DNA from: Halovulum dunhuangense
GTDB lineage: Bacteria > Pseudomonadota > Alphaproteobacteria > Rhodobacterales > Rhodobacteraceae
Length of the DNA: 64,000 nt
Direction of reading: 5' to 3'
Assembly (NCBI RefSeq): GCF_013093415.1
Contig: NZ_JABFBC010000002.1
Span: 830,531 to 894,530 of the forward strand
The position numbers and the translations under genes were made by a program. The notes beneath the pieces were generated by a model. The model was not told the origin of the DNA and searched no databases. It saw only the letters and a program-made list of their open reading frames with translations. Below are positions 18,710 through 28,545 of the stretch, one piece after another; position 1 is the first letter of the stretch; the number at the start of each line of letters is the position of its first letter.

Positions 18710-19857
18710 CGCGCGGCGGCCGTCACCTCGCGCAGGATTTCCAGGAACCGCGCCTGCGGCATGCCCGGCAGCCAGTCCTCGCGGTGGGTGATGCCGATGG
18801 GCCGTGCGCTGTCGGGCAGCGGATGGTCGATCTGCACCAAAAGCCCCAGCCCGATGTCGCGGCTTACCTGGAGCCGCGACAGCATCGCCATCCGGTCCGA
18901 TCCGAACAGCAGCCCCCGCATCACCGTATGCGACCCCGTCTCGACGGGGGCCGGCACGTCGGCCGGAATCGACAGCCCGGACAGCACCTTGTCGAAATAT
19001 CGCCGCGACGGCGCGCCCGCGCGCGGTGCAACCCACGGGTGCCGGGCGAGCGCCCCGCCATCGACCCCCGCCACGCCGTCCAGTGGGTGCCCGGGCCGGG
19101 CCACCACCACCAGCGGGTCCGAAAACAGCGCCTCCTGCACCAGCCCCTCCGGCAGGTCGCGCGTGCGCAGGGCCCCCAGCAGGATGTCCAGGTCGCCACG
19201 CCTGAGCCCGCGGGTCAGCGAGTCGTAATAGCCGTCCACGACGCGCGGCTCGATCCGCGGATAATCGTGCGAGAAACGGTTCAGCGCCTCGGGCACGATA
19301 TGGGTCTGCGCCATCGGCAGGCAGCCGATCGCCAGCCGCCCCTCGGGTGCGCCCTGCCAGCCGCGCACGTCATGCACCGCCTGCCGGAATTCCCCCATGG
19401 CAAGCTTTGCGAAGCGCATGAACTCGTTGGCCTGCTTCGTGGGCTGCAATCCGCTCGAGGTGTTCTCGAACAGCTCCACCCCGGCCTGGTGCTCGATCTC
19501 GCGGCAGGCGCGGCTGATGGTGGACGCCTCGCGCCCCAGCCGCATGGCCGCGGGCCGGAAACCGCCATGTTCGACCGCGGCGACAAGGCTGCGCAACTGG
19601 CCCACCGACAGCATCCGGTAAAGATGCGGGCGCCCGACGACCTGGCCGCCGCGGCGCAGGAACTCGACGCCGCGCCGCGCGCGCAGGATGAACAGCTGCC
19701 CCGCCTCGGTCGGGATCATCCCGCCGCCGCCGCGCCGGAACAGGGATGTGCCCAGATCCTCCTCGATACGGGCGACGCCCTGGGTCAGCGCCGGCTGCGA
19801 GAGGTTGATTTCCCGCGCCGCGGCCGAAAGCGTGCCCTGATCGGCGACCGCGACCAC
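18706..19857 (-). CDS. LysR-family regulator with two HTH segments
   Basis: At least 383 residues, longer than usual LysR (about 300). Two LysR-type HTH segments are visible. The first is GTLSAAAREINLSQPALTQGVARIEEDLGTSLFRRGGGG near the N-terminus. The second, about 80 residues later, is MLSVGQLRSLVAAVEHGGFRPAAMRLGREASTISRACREIEHQAGVELFENTSSG. A normal LysR effector domain follows. The printed start is GTG 19857, but codons upstream (NLRHILGV) complete the first HTH. The open frame continues only to 19905, where no ATG, GTG or TTG exists; CTG at 19899 is possible. It faces the tcu operon and precedes the gal-type genes. Confidence 0.85.
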   Translation of the reverse strand: MVAVADQGTLSAAAREINLSQPALTQGVARIEEDLGTSLFRRGGGGMIPTEAGQLFILRARRGVEFLRRGGQVVGRPHLYRMLSVGQLRSLVAAVEHGGFRPAAMRLGREASTISRACREIEHQAGVELFENTSSGLQPTKQANEFMRFAKLAMGEFRQAVHDVRGWQGAPEGRLAIGCLPMAQTHIVPEALNRFSHDYPRIEPRVVDGYYDSLTRGLRRGDLDILLGALRTRDLPEGLVQEALFSDPLVVVARPGHPLDGVAGVDGGALARHPWVAPRAGAPSRRYFDKVLSGLSIPADVPAPVETGSHTVMRGLLFGSDRMAMLSRLQVSRDIGLGLLVQIDHPLPDSARPIGITHREDWLPGMPQARFLEILREVTAAAR

Positions 19858-19979
19858 GCCGAGAATATGCCGCAGGTTGGGGACCGGATCTTCGGACAGG
19901 ATGGTTCACTCCGCACAAGGTTGCGCGAATTGAATATCACCCCGGGGTTCCGACCGCCATGCCGAAGGCGGCCCACCCA

Positions 19980-20840
19980 TCAGCCGAGCCGGGCCTTCAG
20001 CACCTCTGCGACATCGCCCGACAGCGTACCGGTGCCAAGCGCACCGACACCGACCGCCCCCATCCGCTCCTGCACGGCGGCGATCTCGCGCGCAAGCCCG
20101 CCGGTCAGGCCCAGCGCGTCCAGCGTGGCGGCGCTTTCGCGCATCTCCGCCGCGCGGCGCACGCCGTGGCGCAGGGTCCGCTCGAAATGATAGTCTGCGA
20201 TCTGCGGCCAGCCGAGCCCCGGATAGCTTTTCGACAGCGAGGCGAGCACCTCCTCGAAACAGCCCGAGGCCTGCGCCGCCAGAAGCGCCTCGACAGTGAT
20301 CGCCTCCAGCCCCTTCACGAAGAGCGAGCGCACCATCTTGATCGCGGTCGCAGCACCCGGCGCGTCGCCCGCGATGTCGAAGGAAAAGCCCAGCCGTTCC
20401 AGTTCCAGCGCCAGCGCCGCGGCGGTCGGCCCCGCGACCAGCACGGGGGTGGCATGGCCGCGGGGATGCACCGGTGCCATCACGGCCATGTCGACATAGG
20501 CCGCCCCCGCCCCCTCGACCGCCGCAGCACTTTCGCGCTTGCGACCGGGAGAGACGGAATTGATGTCGATGAACACCTGCCCGCGCCCCAGATGCGCCGC
20601 GGCAGAGGTGGCGGCCGCAAGGCTCTGGTCCGCCGTCACCGCGCTGACGATCCAGTCCGCCCCGGCAATCGCCTCTGCCGGGCTGGCCCCCCGCGCGACG
20701 CCGCGCGCGGCCATCGCCTCGGCCATGTCGGCCGTGTCCTTCAGGTCGTAGGCCGCAAAGGACAGGCCCCCATCCACCTTGACCAGCGTGTCGTGGAAGG
20801 CGCGCGCCGCCTCTCCGAACCCGATGAACGCGATCCGCAT
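19980..20840 (-). CDS. NAD(P)-dependent dehydrogenase, 6-phosphogluconate/DUF1932 type
   Basis: A 286-residue oxidoreductase. The N-terminal NAD-binding domain starts MRIAFIGFGEAARAFHDTL with the GxGxxA-like motif. The conserved DINSVSPGRKRESAAAVEGAGAAYVDMAVMAPVHPRGHATPVLVAGP corresponds to the beta-hydroxyacid dehydrogenase segment, and the likely catalytic lysine is in ATAIKMVRSLFVKGLEA. The C-terminal helical part matches DUF1932. It is immediately downstream of galD (one base between the genes) and belongs to the same minus-strand transcript. Its substrate is unknown. A 2-hydroxy or 4-hydroxy acid in the oxalomesaconate/CHA pathway is an inference. Confidence 0.8.
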   Translation of the reverse strand: MRIAFIGFGEAARAFHDTLVKVDGGLSFAAYDLKDTADMAEAMAARGVARGASPAEAIAGADWIVSAVTADQSLAAATSAAAHLGRGQVFIDINSVSPGRKRESAAAVEGAGAAYVDMAVMAPVHPRGHATPVLVAGPTAAALALELERLGFSFDIAGDAPGAATAIKMVRSLFVKGLEAITVEALLAAQASGCFEEVLASLSKSYPGLGWPQIADYHFERTLRHGVRRAAEMRESAATLDALGLTGGLAREIAAVQERMGAVGVGALGTGTLSGDVAEVLKARLG

Positions 20841-20841
20841 G

Positions 20842-21891
20842 TCAGTCCCTCCCGAAGATCATGCCGTCGAACAGCTTGCGGGCCGTGCGCAGGATGGCGG
20901 CCTGCGCCACCTGCCCGTCCCTGAGGTCGGCGATCACCGTCATCTCGCCCGTCGGGTGCTCGACCGAAAGCGCCACCCTGTCGCCCTCGGGCAGCACCGC
21001 GACCGACCGCGCCGGCCCCTCCGGCAGCAGGCAGGCGGTCGTCACGCTGACCGCGCCCAGCACGCCGATGGTGGAATGGCAGCGATGGGGGATGAAGGTC
21101 CGCGTCGAAACCGCGCCGCCCGCCCGCGGGGCAGAGACCATCGTCATCTTGGGAACCGAGGCCTGCGCCACGTCGCCCAGCTTCATCATCGGCCCCGCCT
21201 TCAGCCGGATCGACTCGAGCCGGGCACGCAGCGGCGCGTTGGCCTCAAGCTCTGCGGGCGTCTCCGTCCCGGTGACGCCCATGTCGGCCGCGCGCAGCAC
21301 CACGCAGGGCATGCCGTTGTCGATCAGGGTGCACGCGACCCCGTCGATCATGTCCACCGCGTTGCCCGTGGGCAGCAGCGCGCCGCAGCTTGACCCGGCG
21401 GTATCCTGAAAGGCGATCTCGACCGGGGCGGCGGTGCCCGGCACGCCGTCGATCCGGGCACCCCCGGCATAACGCACGCGCCCGCCCGGTGTCTGGATGC
21501 GGGCGATGGCCAATTGGCCCGAGTTCTCCATGAAGATGCGCACGTCCGTGGTGCCGTCCCGCGCCGCGACCAGCCCCCGCTCGATCGCGAAGGGGCCGAC
21601 GCCTGCAAGGATGTTGCCGCAGTTCTGCGCGTCGGTCACCACCGCCCGATCCACGAAGACCTGGAGGAAAAGGTAGTCGACATCGACGCCGGGGCGCTGG
21701 GACTTGCGCACCACCGCCACCTTCGAGGTGAGCGGATCCGCCCCGCCCATCCCGTCGATCTGCCGCGGATCGGGCGAACCCATGACCTGCAACAGGAAAC
21801 CATCCCGGTCCGCCGGCAGATCGGCGGCCAGGAAATACCCGCCCTTGGAGGTGCCGCCCCGCATCCACATGCAGGGCACGCCCTCACTCAT
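20842..21891 (-). CDS. galD: 4-oxalomesaconate tautomerase, PrpF family
   Basis: A 349-residue PrpF-fold isomerase with [13 protein letters not shown] (8-20), the usual family start, and the active-site region [18 protein letters not shown] (87-104) with C91. [14 protein letters not shown] marks the second half. The start ATG 21891 overlaps the upstream aldolase gene stop; 21 extra codons upstream are not homologous. GalD converts the keto form of 4-oxalomesaconate to its enol for hydration by GalB. The adjacent GalC- and GalB-like genes make this assignment much stronger than for the paralogue at 9883. Confidence 0.88.
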   Translation of the reverse strand: MSEGVPCMWMRGGTSKGGYFLAADLPADRDGFLLQVMGSPDPRQIDGMGGADPLTSKVAVVRKSQRPGVDVDYLFLQVFVDRAVVTDAQNCGNILAGVGPFAIERGLVAARDGTTDVRIFMENSGQLAIARIQTPGGRVRYAGGARIDGVPGTAAPVEIAFQDTAGSSCGALLPTGNAVDMIDGVACTLIDNGMPCVVLRAADMGVTGTETPAELEANAPLRARLESIRLKAGPMMKLGDVAQASVPKMTMVSAPRAGGAVSTRTFIPHRCHSTIGVLGAVSVTTACLLPEGPARSVAVLPEGDRVALSVEHPTGEMTVIADLRDGQVAQAAILRTARKLFDGMIFGRD

Positions 21892-22555
21892 AGCGCAGGC
21901 CCTTGGCGGCCAGCCGCTCGCGCTGGCCATAAAGGTCGATGCCAAGGATGCCATCGGCCAGCTTGGCGCGCTTTTCCTCTTCCTTCGCGACCCGGTCGCG
22001 CGCTTTCACCAGCACGTCGGCCGCTTCCTCGCGGCGCACGACGCAGACGCCGTCGTCATCGGCCAGGATCACGTCGCCCGGATTGACCAGCGCACCGGCG
22101 CAGACGATGGGAATGTTCACCGAGCCCAGCGTCTCTTTCACGGTGCCCTGCGCGAAGATCGCCTTCGACCAGACCGGGAAGCCCATCTTCGTCAGGTCGC
22201 GCACGTCGCGCACGCCAGCCTCGATCACGAGCCCGCGGCAGCCCCGCGCCTGCGCCGAGGTGGCCAGCAGGTCGCCGAAATACCCGTCCTCGCAGGGCGA
22301 AGTGGGCGCCAGCACCATGATGTCGCCGGGGCGGACCTGTTCGATGGCGACATGGATCATCCAGTTGTCGCCCGCCGGCGCCGAGATCGTGACCGCGGAT
22401 CCGCCGACCGACGCCCCCGCATAGATCGGCCGCATGTAGGAGGCCAGAAGCCCCTTGCGTCCCTGCGCCTCGTGCACGGTGGCGACGCCACACTCGGCCA
22501 GCCCCGCGATCACCGCCTCATCCGCGCGCTCGATATTCTGAACGACAACGCCCAT
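21884..22555 (-). CDS. galC: 4-carboxy-4-hydroxy-2-oxoadipate aldolase / oxaloacetate decarboxylase
   Basis: A 223-residue RraA-fold protein of the LigK/GalC/ProA aldolase group. Recognised regions: [25 protein letters not shown] near residues 22-46, GDIMVLAP, then the catalytic and metal loop [31 protein letters not shown] (with Arg and Asp), and [18 protein letters not shown]. It cleaves CHA to pyruvate and oxaloacetate with a divalent metal. ATG 22555 is preferred, with GGGGGAG seven bases upstream; the long upstream extension overlaps the galB gene and looks like shadow sequence. It lies 19 bases after galB. Confidence 0.9.
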   Translation of the reverse strand: MGVVVQNIERADEAVIAGLAECGVATVHEAQGRKGLLASYMRPIYAGASVGGSAVTISAPAGDNWMIHVAIEQVRPGDIMVLAPTSPCEDGYFGDLLATSAQARGCRGLVIEAGVRDVRDLTKMGFPVWSKAIFAQGTVKETLGSVNIPIVCAGALVNPGDVILADDDGVCVVRREEAADVLVKARDRVAKEEEKRAKLADGILGIDLYGQRERLAAKGLRYE

Positions 22556-22574
22556 CCGCATTCTCCCCCTCTGG

Positions 22575-23306
22575 TCAGAGTTCGTCGACAGTGCGCGGGA
22601 AGACCGACTGGAACCCCTCGGCATAGCGGCAGTCGCGCCCCCCGGCCTGGCCGCCCGAGTTGCGGCGGAAATGGTTGCCGCGGTTCTGCGCAACATTGGT
22701 GTAGTAGTCCCACAGGTGCTGCTGACCCTCCATGCATTCGATGGCGGCGCGCTTGCGGTCCCAGACCGGGGTGATGTCGAGAAAGACATCCGGCTTCCAG
22801 CCCATCTGCTCGGTCTGGTGCGGCTCGAACAGGTAGAGCTGCGGCGCGCCCAGCACCTTTTCCCCGGGGTTGTGGCCCCAGGCCTGCGCGATCATTCGGC
22901 ACTCCAGCGCCACTTCCGTCGCGTACATGTGGTCGGTGTTGTAGGGATCGTATTTGGAATGGGACATCATGAAGCGCGGCTGCACGGCGCGGATCACGTC
23001 CACCAGCCGGTACTTCGCCTCGCGGTCCAGCACCAGCGGGTAGTCGCCCAGGTCGAAGAAGCGGATATCGTGCACGCGCAGCGCGGATGCCGCCGCCTCG
23101 GCTTCCTTGCGGCGCGCGGTCTTTACCTTGTCGAGGGTCATGCCCTCCTGCTTCCAGAGCTTCGCGCTTTCCCCGCGCTCGCCATAGGACAGGCAGACGA
23201 CGGTCACGTCATAGCCCTTGCTCGCATGCAGCGCGATGGCGCCGCCGCAGCGCCAGACGAAATCGGCGGAATGGGCGCTGACGATCAGCGCGGTCTTGTC
23301 GCTCAT
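22575..23306 (-). CDS. galB: 4-oxalomesaconate hydratase, LmbE/PIG-L fold
   Basis: A 243-residue zinc-dependent PIG-L/LmbE-family protein. The N-terminal metal motif is [18 protein letters not shown] (11-28), a variant of AHPDD, and the third ligand is probably H125 in YNTDHMYA. In Pseudomonas putida the gallate-pathway hydratase GalB belongs to this fold, and it hydrates 4-oxalomesaconate to CHA. The neighbours galC and galD strongly support this assignment over a deacetylase role. It is the first gene of the galB-galC-galD-DUF1932 run. The ring-cleaving dioxygenase is not in the window. Confidence 0.85.
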   Translation of the reverse strand: MSDKTALIVSAHSADFVWRCGGAIALHASKGYDVTVVCLSYGERGESAKLWKQEGMTLDKVKTARRKEAEAAASALRVHDIRFFDLGDYPLVLDREAKYRLVDVIRAVQPRFMMSHSKYDPYNTDHMYATEVALECRMIAQAWGHNPGEKVLGAPQLYLFEPHQTEQMGWKPDVFLDITPVWDRKRAAIECMEGQQHLWDYYTNVAQNRGNHFRRNSGGQAGGRDCRYAEGFQSVFPRTVDEL

Positions 23307-23433
23307 GGGGCATCTCCCGGATCAGACCAACCCGCCATGACGGGCAGGTGGCGGACCCTTCCGCCAGTTGCCGGAAGGATAGACCCCGGGTCGCGCACCC
23401 ACCAATCGGAAGGCGCAGCGCCCCTATTCAATT

Positions 23434-23447
23434 CCCGCAAAAGCGGG
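23434..23447 (-). terminator. Short stem-loop after the GMC oxidoreductase gene
   Basis: CCCGC and GCGGG form a five-base stem with a four-base AAAA/TTTT loop, just beyond the GMC gene stop. On the minus strand AATTGAAT follows. It is weak and could be chance. Confidence 0.3.
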
Positions 23448-23451
23448 CGTC

Positions 23452-25050
23452 TCAGCCGCGCGCGTCCTCCAGGATCATCTCGGCCGCCTTTTCCGCGATC
23501 ATGATCGTGGGCGAGTTGGTGTTGCCCGAGGTGATCGTCGGCATGACCGAGGCATCCGCGATGCGCAGCCGGCCCAGCTTCTTCAGCCTCAGGCGCGGAT
23601 CGACGACCGCGTTGTCGTCCGCGCCCATCCGGCAGGTGCCGACGGGGTGGAAGATGGTGGTGCCGATATCGCCCGCCGCTTTCACCAGATCCTCGTGGGT
23701 CTGGTAGTCGGGGCCGGGCCGGTATTCCTCGGGTCGGAACTTGGCGAAGGCGGGCTGGGCGGCGATGCGCCGGGTCAGCCGGATCGCCCGCACCGCCACC
23801 TCGCGGTCGCCCTCGGTGGACAGGTAGTTGGGGCGGATCGCGGGCTTCGCGCGGAAATCGGGCGATTTCACATGCACGCTGCCCCGGCTTTCGGGGCGCA
23901 GGTTGCACACGCTTGCCGTCATCGCCGGGAAGGGGTGCACCGGGTCGCCGAACTTGTCCAGGCTGACCGGCTGGACGTGGTATTCCAGATCCGCCGTCTC
24001 CTTCTCGGGGCCCGAGCGGGTGAAGATGCCCAGCTGGCTGGGCGCCATCGACATCGGGCCAGACCGCTTCAGCAGGTATTCGAGCCCGATCTCCAGCTTG
24101 CCGCGCAGGCTGCTGGCCTTTTCGTTCAGGGTCGGCACGCCATTGACCTTGTAGACCATGCGCAACTGCAAATGGTCCTGCAGGTTGCCGCCCACCGCAG
24201 GCATCTCGACCAGCGGCGCGATGCCGGCGGCCTGAAGCGCCTCGCCATTGCCGATGCCGGACAGTTCCAGCAACGCGGGAGAGCCGATCGCCCCCGCGCT
24301 GAGCACCGTCTCGCGCAGCGCGCGCGCCTCGATCCGGCGGCCGTCCTGGTGAAAGACGACGCCGCGCACCTCTCCGCCCTCGACGATCAGCCGCTCGGCC
24401 TGCGCGCCGGTCAGGATGCGCAGGTTCGGACGGTTCATTGCCGGGCGCAGGAACGCCTTGGAGGTGTTCCAGCGGATGCCCGACCGCTGGTTGACCTCGA
24501 AATAGCCGCCGCCCTCGTTGTCGCCCGAATTGAAATCCTCGGTGCGCGGGATGCCCGCCTGCACCGCCGCCTCGAGGAAGCTGTCCAGCACCTGCCAGCG
24601 CACGCGGGTCCGCTCCACCCGCCACTCGCCGCCCGCGCCGTGCAGGTCGTTCTCGCCCGCATGGTAGTCCTCGGCGCGGCGGAACAGCGGCAGCACGTCG
24701 TCCCAGCCCCAGCCGGTGCAGCCCATCTGCGCCCACTGGTCGTAGTCGCGCGCCTGTCCGCGCATGTAGATCATGCCGTTGATCGAGGAACAGCCGCCCA
24801 GCACCTTGCCACGCGGATAGATCAGCGAGCGGCCGTTAAGCCCCGGCTCCGCCTCGGTCCGGAAGCGCCAGTCGGTGCGCGGGTTGTCGATGCAGTAGAG
24901 ATAGCCGACCGGAATATGGATCCAGTGATAGTTGTCGCGCCCCCCGGCCTCCAGCAGCAGCACGCGGTTGGCGGGATCGGCGGACAGCCGGTTGGCCAGC
25001 ACGCAGCCCGCGCTGCCGGCGCCGATCACGATGTAATCATACTGGTCCAT
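23452..25050 (-). CDS. GMC-family FAD oxidoreductase (choline dehydrogenase-like)
   Basis: A 532-residue glucose-methanol-choline oxidoreductase. The FAD motif is YIVIGAGSAGCVLANRLS (6-23), GMC signature 1 is in RGKVLGGCSSINGMIYMRG and signature 2 in GAIGSPALLELSGIG. The C-terminal catalytic histidine is in TTIFHPVGTCRMG, with a downstream Asn/His region TSGNTNSPTIMIAEKAAEMI. Such enzymes oxidise alcohols to aldehydes. It lies downstream of the branched-chain-type ABC genes, but a strong terminator separates them. The substrate cannot be deduced. Confidence 0.9.
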   Translation of the reverse strand: MDQYDYIVIGAGSAGCVLANRLSADPANRVLLLEAGGRDNYHWIHIPVGYLYCIDNPRTDWRFRTEAEPGLNGRSLIYPRGKVLGGCSSINGMIYMRGQARDYDQWAQMGCTGWGWDDVLPLFRRAEDYHAGENDLHGAGGEWRVERTRVRWQVLDSFLEAAVQAGIPRTEDFNSGDNEGGGYFEVNQRSGIRWNTSKAFLRPAMNRPNLRILTGAQAERLIVEGGEVRGVVFHQDGRRIEARALRETVLSAGAIGSPALLELSGIGNGEALQAAGIAPLVEMPAVGGNLQDHLQLRMVYKVNGVPTLNEKASSLRGKLEIGLEYLLKRSGPMSMAPSQLGIFTRSGPEKETADLEYHVQPVSLDKFGDPVHPFPAMTASVCNLRPESRGSVHVKSPDFRAKPAIRPNYLSTEGDREVAVRAIRLTRRIAAQPAFAKFRPEEYRPGPDYQTHEDLVKAAGDIGTTIFHPVGTCRMGADDNAVVDPRLRLKKLGRLRIADASVMPTITSGNTNSPTIMIAEKAAEMILEDARG

Positions 25051-25132
25051 GCACCTTCTCCGTTCCCCGGCGCATCACGGCCGGGGCTGGATGCCGGGGC
25101 GCGCCCGGCCGTGGGAAACATACAAAAACGTA

Positions 25133-25153
25133 CCGGGCCCCGTCGGGGCCCGG
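25133..25153 (-). terminator. Intrinsic terminator of the liv-type ABC operon
   Basis: A nine-base perfect stem, CCGGGCCCC with GGGGCCCGG, and a three-base loop. On the minus strand it is followed by TACGTTTTTG. It starts nine bases beyond the last permease gene. The strength of the stem and the T-tract make it a good rho-independent terminator. Confidence 0.8.
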
Positions 25154-25161
25154 CCCGAAGA

Positions 25162-26160
25162 TCAGTTCTCGGGGTTGAAGCCCAGCCTGCGGCCCAGCTT
25201 CGAGGCGTAGAACTCGCCCACCAGCCCGCGGCGGAACACCAGCACGCAGACCATGAACACCACGCCGGTGATGATCGTCACCGGGAAGTCCGAGGTGGCC
25301 AGGTAGTTCTGCAGCGTCACCACCAGACCCGCGCCGAAGACCGGGCCGATCAGGGTGCCGATGCCTCCCAGCAGCGTCATCAGGATGACCTCGCCCGACA
25401 TCTGCCAGGCCACGTCGGTCAGGGTGGCGAACTGGAACACCAGCGCCTTCACCCCGCCGGCCAGCCCGGTCAGCGCCGCGGACATGACGAAGGCCGCCAG
25501 CTTGTAGCGCGCCACCGAATAGCCCAGCGAGGTGGCCCGGCTCTCGTTCTCGCGGATCGACTTCAGGATCATGCCGAAGGGCGAATTCACGATCCGCCAG
25601 ATCATCAGCATGCCCAGCAGGAACACGCCCAGCACGAAGTAGTACATGTTGATGTCGTTCGTCAGGTCGATGAAGCCGAACAACTGGCCGCGCGGCACCG
25701 ACTGGATCCCGTCCTCGCCCCGGGTGAACCCGGCCTGAAGGCAGAAGAAGAAGAACATCTGGCTCAGCGCCAGCGTGATCATCGCGAAATAGATGCCCTG
25801 ACGCCGGATCGCGATGGCGCCCATGATCAGGCCCAGCACCGCCGCGCCCGCGACGCCCAGCAGGACACCGAATTCGGGCGACCAGCCCCACTCCTTCACC
25901 GCATGGGCGGTGAAATAGGCCGATCCCCCGAAGAAGGCGGCATGCCCGAAGCTCAGCAGCCCGGTATAGCCCAGGAGCAGGTTGAAGGCCGCCGCGAACA
26001 GGGCGAAGCACAGAAGCTTCATGACGAAGATCGGGTACAGCATGAACGGCGCCACCAGCAGCCCGGCCAGAAGCACCAGCAGCAGGACGGTACGCACGCC
26101 CGATGCATTCGGCAGCACGTCGATGGTTTCGGTCGCGATGGGTTCGGATTTCACTGCCAT
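25162..26160 (-). CDS. livM: Branched-chain amino acid-type ABC transporter permease (LivM family)
   Basis: A 332-residue membrane protein with about nine hydrophobic segments. It shows the LivM/LivH family motif region SYLTSF-like GYTGLLSFGHAAFFGGSAYFTAH (near 65-87) and the cytoplasmic loop KSIRENESRATSLGYSVARYKLAAFVMSAALTGLAGGVKAL, which docks the ATPases. ATG 26160 sits just after the upstream permease stop with GGAAAGG nine bases before it. The substrate may be an amino acid, amide or aromatic acid; the Liv label describes the family only. Confidence 0.88.
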   Translation of the reverse strand: MAVKSEPIATETIDVLPNASGVRTVLLLVLLAGLLVAPFMLYPIFVMKLLCFALFAAAFNLLLGYTGLLSFGHAAFFGGSAYFTAHAVKEWGWSPEFGVLLGVAGAAVLGLIMGAIAIRRQGIYFAMITLALSQMFFFFCLQAGFTRGEDGIQSVPRGQLFGFIDLTNDINMYYFVLGVFLLGMLMIWRIVNSPFGMILKSIRENESRATSLGYSVARYKLAAFVMSAALTGLAGGVKALVFQFATLTDVAWQMSGEVILMTLLGGIGTLIGPVFGAGLVVTLQNYLATSDFPVTIITGVVFMVCVLVFRRGLVGEFYASKLGRRLGFNPEN

Positions 26161-26161
26161 G

Positions 26162-27049
26162 TCACGCATCCTTTCCGAACAGACCCGCGGGACGCAGGAT
26201 CAGCACGATCGCCATGATGACGAAGATCACGATGTTGGACGCCTCGGGGTAGAACACCTTGGTCAGGCCCTCGGCGATGCCCAGCATGTAGCCGGTGACG
26301 ATGGCGCCCAGGATCGAGCCCATGCCGCCCACCACGACCACCGCGAAGACGATGATGATCAGGTTCGACCCCATCAGCGGGCTGACCTGGTAGATCGGCG
26401 CGGCCAGCACCCCGGCGAATGCCGCAAGCGCCGCGCCCAGCCCGTAGGTAAAGGTCAGAAGCAGCGGCACGTTCACGCCGAAGCTCTGGACCAGCGTCGG
26501 GTTCTCGGTCGCCGCCCGCAGGTATGAGCCGAGCTTCGTCTTCTCGATCAGCAGCCAGACCCCGATGCAGACGATCAGCGACGCGACGACGACCCAGCCG
26601 CGATAGATCGGCATGAACATGAAGCCCAGGTTCACGCCGCCCTGCAACGCCGCCGGACCGGCATAGGGCTGGCCCGCCGCGCCGAAGAAGTAGCGGAAGG
26701 TGCCCTCGATCGTCAGCGACAGGCCAAAGGTGAACAGAAGCCCGTAGAGATGGTCGAGCTTGTAGAGCCGCGACAGCATCGTGCGCTCGATCGCGGCGCC
26801 CACGATGCCCACGATGGCGGGCGCCAGGATCAGCGCCGACCAGTAGCCAAGCCCAAGCCACACCGCCAGCAGATAGGCCGCGAACGCGCCCAGCATGTAC
26901 TGCGCGCCGTGGGCGAAGTTGATCACGCGCAGCAGGCCGAAGATGACCGCAAGGCCAAGGCTGAGCAGCGCGTAGAACGATCCGTTGATCAGGCCGACCA
27001 GAAGCTGGCCGAACAGGGCGGCCGTCGGCACGCCGAATATCGTCATCAT
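26162..27049 (-). CDS. livH: Branched-chain amino acid-type ABC transporter permease (LivH family)
   Basis: A 295-residue integral membrane protein with eight or so hydrophobic helices. The segment GLINGSFYALLSLGLAVIFGLLRVINFAHGAQYMLGAFAAY (19-59) is the hallmark LivH start. The coupling loop is KTKLGSYLRAATENPTLVQSFGVNV. It is encoded directly after the LivF-type gene (one base between them) and is followed by LivM. A second ATG lies one codon in. Confidence 0.9.
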   Translation of the reverse strand: MMTIFGVPTAALFGQLLVGLINGSFYALLSLGLAVIFGLLRVINFAHGAQYMLGAFAAYLLAVWLGLGYWSALILAPAIVGIVGAAIERTMLSRLYKLDHLYGLLFTFGLSLTIEGTFRYFFGAAGQPYAGPAALQGGVNLGFMFMPIYRGWVVVASLIVCIGVWLLIEKTKLGSYLRAATENPTLVQSFGVNVPLLLTFTYGLGAALAAFAGVLAAPIYQVSPLMGSNLIIIVFAVVVVGGMGSILGAIVTGYMLGIAEGLTKVFYPEASNIVIFVIMAIVLILRPAGLFGKDA

Positions 27050-27050
27050 G

Positions 27051-27751
<701 letters not shown>

Positions 27752-27755
<4 letters not shown>

Positions 27756-28531
27756 GCCTCGCTCCCCATGTAGGCGGTGCGCACGACCGGGTCGTCTGCG
27801 ACGGACCGATAGTCCCCCTCGGCGATGATCTCGCCCCGGGCCAGAACGGTCACATGATCGCAGATGTCTGCCACGACCGACAGGTTGTGCTCGACCATCA
27901 GGACGGCGCGGTGCTGCGCCACGTCGCGGATGATGCCGGCGACCATCTTCACATCCTCGCGGCCCATGCCGGCCATCGGCTCATCGAGCAGCAGCACCTC
28001 GGGATCGAGCGCAAGCGTGGTCGCGATCTCCAGCACGCGCTTGCGGCCATAGGACAGGTCCGCTGCGCGGGTATCGCGGTATTCGGTCAGGCCCAGTTCA
28101 TCGATCAGCACGTCCGCGCGACCGTTCAGCCGGTCGAGAGAGGACAGCGGCAGCCAGAACTGCGTGGCCAGGTTGTTCGGGCGCTGCAGCGCCACGCGCA
28201 CGTTCTCGAGCACCGTCAGATGCGGGAACACGGCGGAAATCTGGAAGGACCGGACAAGGCCCATCCGGGCCACGCGGTCGGGTTTCATGCTGGTGATGTC
28301 CGTCCCGAGCAGCGTGATGTTGCCCCGGGTCGGTTGCAGGAACTTGGTCAGCAGGTTGAACACCGTCGTCTTGCCGGCGCCGTTCGGCCCGATCAGCGCG
28401 TGGATGCGCGCATGGTGCACGTCCAGGTCCACGTTGTTGACGGCGGTGAAGCCCGAGAAATCCTTGCCAAGGCCGCGGGCGGATAGCACCACCCGCGGCT
28501 GGTCCTGCTTGCTCACAGGATTTGCGTTCAT
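27752..28531 (-). CDS. livG: Branched-chain amino acid-type ABC transporter ATPase (LivG family)
   Basis: A 259-residue ATPase. Walker A is GPNGAGKTT (53-61), the Q-loop is in LVRSFQISAVFPHLTVLENV, the signature region is ADLSYGRKRVLEIATTLA (LSYGRKR, as in LivG), Walker B is VLLLDEPMAGMG and the H-loop is LMVEHNLSVV. It is encoded 14 bases after the binding-protein gene and overlaps livF by four bases. Confidence 0.92.
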
Positions 28532-28545
28532 CGACCCGACACGCC

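Noticed and set aside
23647..26217. An 856-codon plus-strand open frame
   Set aside because: It is antisense to the GMC oxidoreductase and LivM-type permease genes, both strongly supported by motifs. Composition is shadow-like.
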